A stretch of 9,373 bases of DNA from positions 1 to 9,373 of the forward strand of contig CANIXM010000045.1 of NCBI GenBank assembly GCA_947471245.1. The letters run 5' to 3'. A program made the translations under genes and the position numbers. Under the pieces are notes generated by a model that saw only the letters and a list, made by a program, of their open reading frames with translations, had not been told where the DNA came from and searched no databases. Shown here one piece after another: positions 5,933 to 9,373 of the stretch (position 1 is the stretch's first letter; every line of letters starts with the position of its first letter). Origin of the DNA: Paludibacteraceae bacterium (GTDB lineage Bacteria > Bacteroidota > Bacteroidia > Bacteroidales > Paludibacteraceae).

Positions 5933-8545
5933 CTATTTCCCTGTGATGATTCTTTTCACTTCATTCAACTTGTTCAACGCATCTAGGGGTGTGAGATTAT
6001 TGACATCCAGGTTTTTGATTTCATCACGGATTTGCTCCAACACAGGGTCGTCGAGCTTGAAAAAACTGAGTTGCATTCCTTCTCGTTGATCGGCTATTTC
6101 CGTTATCGGTTTCGAAACACCTGATTGTCTGTTGTCTGTTTCTAGTTGCTTTAGAATTTGCTCGGAGCGCTTCACGATACTTGCAGGCATGCCTGCCATT
6201 TTGGCCACGTGAATACCAAAACTATGTTCACTCCCACCGGCCACTAACTTTCGTAGAAAAATTACTTTCTTTTCTACTTCCTTCACCGATACATTAAAGT
6301 TTTTGATGCGATGAAATGATTTTTCCATTTCATTTAATTCGTGGTAATGAGTTGCAAATAATGTTTTTGCTTTGCAACTAGGGTGTTCGTGAATGTATTC
6401 TACGATGGCCCATGCGATGGAAATACCGTCATAGGTACTTGTGCCACGCCCCAGTTCATCAAACAAGACCAGACTTTTGCTGGATAGATTGTTCATGATG
6501 CTTGCCGCCTCGTTCATCTCTACCATGAAAGTGGATTCTCCTTGAGAAATATTATCACTTGCTCCTACTCTAGTAAATATTTTATCGACCACACCAATGG
6601 AAGCACTTTCGGCGGGTACAAAACTCCCAATTTGTGCCATGAGTGTGATGATGGCTGTCTGGCGAAGCAGTGCAGATTTACCAGACATATTAGGCCCTGT
6701 GATGATGATGATTTGCTGTGACTCATTGTCAAGGTACACGTCGTTGGCTATGTATGTTTCGCCAATAGCCAGTTGTTTTTCAATTACAGGGTGCCGTCCT
6801 TGCTTGATATCGAGCACATCGGTGTCAGTCATTTGAGGACGAATGTATTTGTTTTCTGCTGCTACTTTGGTAAATGAAAGCAGACAATCAAGTTGTGAAA
6901 TAAGATTGGAATCCAGCTGAATGGCCGTGATATAATCCACTAAGCTAAACACCAAATCAGAGAATAATTTGGTTTCAATGGCTAGGATTTTTTCTTCAGC
7001 ACCTAGTATTTTTTCTTCGTATTCTTTTAGCTCTTGAGTGATGTATCGTTCGGCACTTACCAGCGTTTGTTTGCGAATCCATGTTTCTGGAACTTTGTCC
7101 TTATGAGTATTTCTGACTTCAATATAATAACCAAAGACATTATTGAAACTAATCTTAAGACTGGGAATGCCAGTGGCTTCACTTTCACGCTCTTGAATTT
7201 TTTGTAAAAAATCCTTACCTGAGAAAGCCATTTCTCGTAGTTCATCCAGGTTGGTATCAACGCCTACTTTGATGACTCCGCCACGGTTAATGAGGGTTGG
7301 CGGGTCGTTAGAAATTTCTAGATCAATTTTTTCAGCAATCACTCTGCATGAATTGAGTTGGTCACCAATCTTATTGAGTGAAATATTGTCAGAAGCTAAG
7401 CAAGCTTGTTTGATGGGTTCGATGGCTTGAAGTGCAATTTTTAGCTGAACAACTTCACGTGGATTGATTCTACCTACCGCAACTTTGGAAATGATGCGTT
7501 CCAAATCTCCAATTAGTGCTATGTTTTGTTCCAATAGTTCACGCAATTCGGAATTGCGAAAGAAATACTCCACCACACTTAGTCGCTCATTAATAGGTTT
7601 CACATCCTTAAGCGGAAATGCCACCCATCGGCGAAGTAAGCGTGCACCCATTGGACTAATGGTCTTATCAATGATTTGCAACAGGGTGCGGCCACCTTCG
7701 TTGATGGTGCCGTAAAGTTCAAGATTGCGAACCGTAAATCGGTCTAGCCACACGAATCGTTCCTCCTCTATGCGAGATAGCTGGGTGATGTGCCCCGTGT
7801 GTTGGTGGTGTGTGAGGTCAAGATAATGGAGTATGGAACCTGCCGCTACCACACCATTGGGTAGATTGTCCACTCCGAATCCTTTCAGATTTTTAGTCTC
7901 GAAATGTTTTAGTAATCTTTCTTGGGCAGTGCTTGGTGTGTAAGCCCAGTCCTCTAAAGCGTAGGTGAAAAACTTAGTGCCGAATAGCTGTTCGAATTCA
8001 TTCTTTTTATTCCTTTCATAAAGAATTTCTTTGGGAGCAAAGCTATTGAGCAGTTTGTCAATGTATTCGGCTGTGCCTTCAGTCACCAAAAATTCGCCAG
8101 TAGAAATATCTAAAAATGAAACACCCACAACCGATTTATTGAAAGCAACACTTGCAAGAAAGTTATTTTCCTTATGATTGAGTGTGGTGTCGCTGTAAGA
8201 AACGCCAGGTGTAACCAATTCGGTGACACCACGTTTTACAATTTTTTTGGTCAACTTAGGGTCTTCCAGTTGGTCGCAGATGGCCACACGCATTCCTGCA
8301 CGTACCAGTTTGGGTAGGTAAGTATCCAGCGCATGATGTGGAAATCCAGCTAGTTCTATGCTTTTGCCAGCGCCGTTGGCACGGCGAGTAAGTGTAATGC
8401 CTAGTATTTGAGAAGATTTGATGGCATCTTCTGAAAATGTCTCGTAAAAATCACCACAGCGAAATAGTAGAATAGCATCAGGGTGTTGGGCCTTGATCTC
8501 GTTAAACTGTTTCATCATGGGTGTCTCTACTATCTCGCTTGCCAT
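5933..8545 (-). CDS. mutS: DNA mismatch repair protein MutS (MutS1)
   Basis: MutS scans DNA as a dimer, binds mismatches and small loops, and with ATP becomes a sliding clamp that calls in MutL. The 870-residue product is full length. Domain I opens with the mismatch-reading motif GDFYETF (31-37), Phe33 being the wedge residue and Glu35 its partner. The connector, lever and clamp domains follow to about 570. The ATPase has Walker A GPNMSGKS (617-624), GESTFMVEM (669-677), Walker B LVLFDELGRGTS (692-703, D696/E697), the ATHYHEL motif (731-737) and the helix-turn-helix region GSEHSFGIHVAKMAGMP (771-787). QLSFF (825-829) is a good beta-clamp binding motif. The C-terminal LTPLDALNKLNEVK (851-864) matches the tetramer-forming tail. 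The ATG at 8545 gives the normal distance to the DFYE motif. I see no TAnnTTTG element in the 90-nt gap upstream, so it is probably co-transcribed with the glycosyltransferase or uses an atypical promoter. Confidence 0.99.
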   Translation of the reverse strand: MASEIVETPMMKQFNEIKAQHPDAILLFRCGDFYETFSEDAIKSSQILGITLTRRANGAGKSIELAGFPHHALDTYLPKLVRAGMRVAICDQLEDPKLTKKIVKRGVTELVTPGVSYSDTTLNHKENNFLASVAFNKSVVGVSFLDISTGEFLVTEGTAEYIDKLLNSFAPKEILYERNKKNEFEQLFGTKFFTYALEDWAYTPSTAQERLLKHFETKNLKGFGVDNLPNGVVAAGSILHYLDLTHHQHTGHITQLSRIEEERFVWLDRFTVRNLELYGTINEGGRTLLQIIDKTISPMGARLLRRWVAFPLKDVKPINERLSVVEYFFRNSELRELLEQNIALIGDLERIISKVAVGRINPREVVQLKIALQAIEPIKQACLASDNISLNKIGDQLNSCRVIAEKIDLEISNDPPTLINRGGVIKVGVDTNLDELREMAFSGKDFLQKIQERESEATGIPSLKISFNNVFGYYIEVRNTHKDKVPETWIRKQTLVSAERYITQELKEYEEKILGAEEKILAIETKLFSDLVFSLVDYITAIQLDSNLISQLDCLLSFTKVAAENKYIRPQMTDTDVLDIKQGRHPVIEKQLAIGETYIANDVYLDNESQQIIIITGPNMSGKSALLRQTAIITLMAQIGSFVPAESASIGVVDKIFTRVGASDNISQGESTFMVEMNEAASIMNNLSSKSLVLFDELGRGTSTYDGISIAWAIVEYIHEHPSCKAKTLFATHYHELNEMEKSFHRIKNFNVSVKEVEKKVIFLRKLVAGGSEHSFGIHVAKMAGMPASIVKRSEQILKQLETDNRQSGVSKPITEIADQREGMQLSFFKLDDPVLEQIRDEIKNLDVNNLTPLDALNKLNEVKRIITGK

Positions 8546-8564
8546 AAAATTTAAGGGGGAAGTA

Positions 8565-8592
8565 ATTGATAATTAATAATTAACAATTAATA
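8565..8592. repeat. Four-copy A/T heptamer tandem repeat upstream of mutS
   Basis: The plus strand reads ATTGATA (8565-8571), ATTAATA (8572-8578), ATTAACA (8579-8585) and ATTAATA (8586-8592): four 7-nt units with consensus ATTAATA, followed by a further AT. It sits 20 nt upstream of the mutS ATG, next to the G-run AAGGGGGA (8553-8560). Such degenerate ATTAATA arrays are, from memory, common in Bacteroidota spacers. No function is evident. It could affect local DNA bending or arise by slippage. Confidence 0.6.
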
Positions 8593-8635
8593 ATGGGTGA
8601 AGGTTTTGGTGTCAGTTTTAAAAATTCTTTTGAGG

Positions 8636-9373
8636 TTAAAACAACCCATTGATTGCGTCCGTCATTTTGGACCAAGCAAAACGTTGTTTTTCAATTTTGA
8701 TGTTTTCTATCATGGCCTGAGACCTGTTGTTGGTAAAGAAGTCTACCATGGCATCTGCAATTTGCTGAACATCAACATCTACCACATAACCTACTTTACC
8801 ATTGGGGATAGCATCAGCAAGCCCACCGACATTGGTAACAAGCATCGGTTTTTCAAAATGATAAGCTATCTGACTTACACCACTTTGTGTTGCCGACCGG
8901 TATGGCTGTGTCACCAAATCGGCGATACTGAAATAGTTGCGCACTTCGCTTTCGGGGATAAATCCATTGCGCATAATCACGGATTTTTCAAGTCCTAATT
9001 CTAAAATCAAATCCATGTAAGGCTGAGGATTTTCATAAAACTCACCAGCAATAATCAATTTGACAGGCAAAAGCTTTAGCCTTTCATCCGCAAAAGCTTT
9101 GATAAGTAAGTCAAGACCTTTGTATTGACGAATGAATCCAAAGAAAAGTATGTAGCTTTTATCTTGATGCAATCCTAATTTTGCAGAGGCATTGTATTTG
9201 GTAAGAGGCTCGCCATAATGGTCATAGATGGGGTGAGGAGATACGGCTTTTGGTTTATTGTTGGTGTCAAAGGTGTTGATATCTGCCACAACAGAATCAG
9301 TCATAGCTACAAATCCATCTATCTTTCTAACAAATATCTTGGGCAGCAATTTATCCAAAATGGTTGGTTCATG
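8636..9373 (-). CDS. Glycosyltransferase, GT4 type (5' end outside window)
   Basis: The frame is open from the right edge to the stop at 8636, giving 245 residues of the C-terminal two-thirds. The first visible residues are HEPTI, which fit the usual HN-x-x-PHE segment, so the true start lies beyond the window. GT-B fold features are seen in order: a linker with IDGFVAMTDSV (about 18-28), SPHPIYDHYG (45-54), the start of the nucleotide-sugar domain YILFFGFIRQYKGLDLLI (74-91), IIAGEFYE (107-114), and the donor-binding region ADLVTQPYRSATQSG (151-165) with KPMLVTNVGGLAD (175-187). The EX7E pair typical of GT4 enzymes appears replaced (TQSGVSQIA), as in some subfamilies where a SG-x-x-QIAY pattern occurs. 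The sugar donor and acceptor cannot be told. It may act on cell-surface polysaccharide, cytoplasmic or membrane-associated. mutS follows after 90 nt, and I see no clear terminator between them. Confidence 0.85.
   Translation of the reverse strand, partial: HEPTILDKLLPKIFVRKIDGFVAMTDSVVADINTFDTNNKPKAVSPHPIYDHYGEPLTKYNASAKLGLHQDKSYILFFGFIRQYKGLDLLIKAFADERLKLLPVKLIIAGEFYENPQPYMDLILELGLEKSVIMRNGFIPESEVRNYFSIADLVTQPYRSATQSGVSQIAYHFEKPMLVTNVGGLADAIPNGKVGYVVDVDVQQIADAMVDFFTNNRSQAMIENIKIEKQRFAWSKMTDAINGLF

Noticed and set aside
7057..7260. 67-codon minus-strand frame inside mutS
   Set aside because: It overlaps mutS in another frame across a region where the MutS reading is continuous and conserved, so it is a shadow and not a frameshifted fragment.
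8597..8998. 133-codon plus-strand open frame
   Set aside because: It is antisense to the glycosyltransferase gene, which shows clear family motifs. No independent coding evidence.

Overview
The window reads as a chromosomal segment of a Bacteroidota genome, most likely order Bacteroidales. The evidence is a MutS very close to the Bacteroides type as I remember it, a truncated ATP synthase epsilon subunit, an enlarged beta subunit, a short ACT-less SerA of the Lys-variant type, A/T-rich start regions without Shine-Dalgarno sequences, and three upstream regions carrying the Bacteroidota -7 promoter element TAnnTTTG. I cannot name a genus. Every real gene is on the minus strand, so transcription runs from high to low coordinates.

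Layout, in the direction of transcription. (1) 9373-8636: the 3' part of a GT4-type glycosyltransferase gene, cut by the window edge. (2) 8545-5933: mutS, complete, 90 nt after the glycosyltransferase; the gap carries a short A/T heptamer tandem repeat. (3) 5741-4671 and 4608-3691: serC then serA, a two-gene serine biosynthesis operon with its own promoter (about 5796-5822) and a strong hairpin terminator (3630-3667). (4) 3523-2708: fabI, apparently monocistronic, with a promoter whose -33 region abuts or overlaps the serA terminator and an intrinsic terminator at 2638-2669. (5) 2707-2169: a 539-nt gap without a convincing gene. It holds the fabI terminator, a perfect 15-bp inverted repeat at 2358-2392 and the promoter of the ATP synthase operon. 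(6) 2168-1: the start of the F1Fo ATP synthase operon: atpD, atpC, then the start of a small four-helix membrane protein gene that leaves the window at position 1 and is not obvious unless edge-truncated reading frames are translated.

The genes are housekeeping: ATP synthesis, serine biosynthesis from 3-phosphoglycerate (SerA then SerC reaction), fatty acid elongation (FabI) and DNA mismatch repair (MutS). I see no mobile element, CRISPR array, tRNA, rRNA, phage or defence system, and nothing that amounts to a new multi-gene system. The points most worth a second look are the isolated perfect inverted repeat and the unexplained ~245 nt beside it, the non-canonical catalytic residues of SerA, the regulatory-domain-less epsilon subunit with a lineage-type AtpI-like neighbour, and two intergenic motifs that look like members of dispersed repeats.
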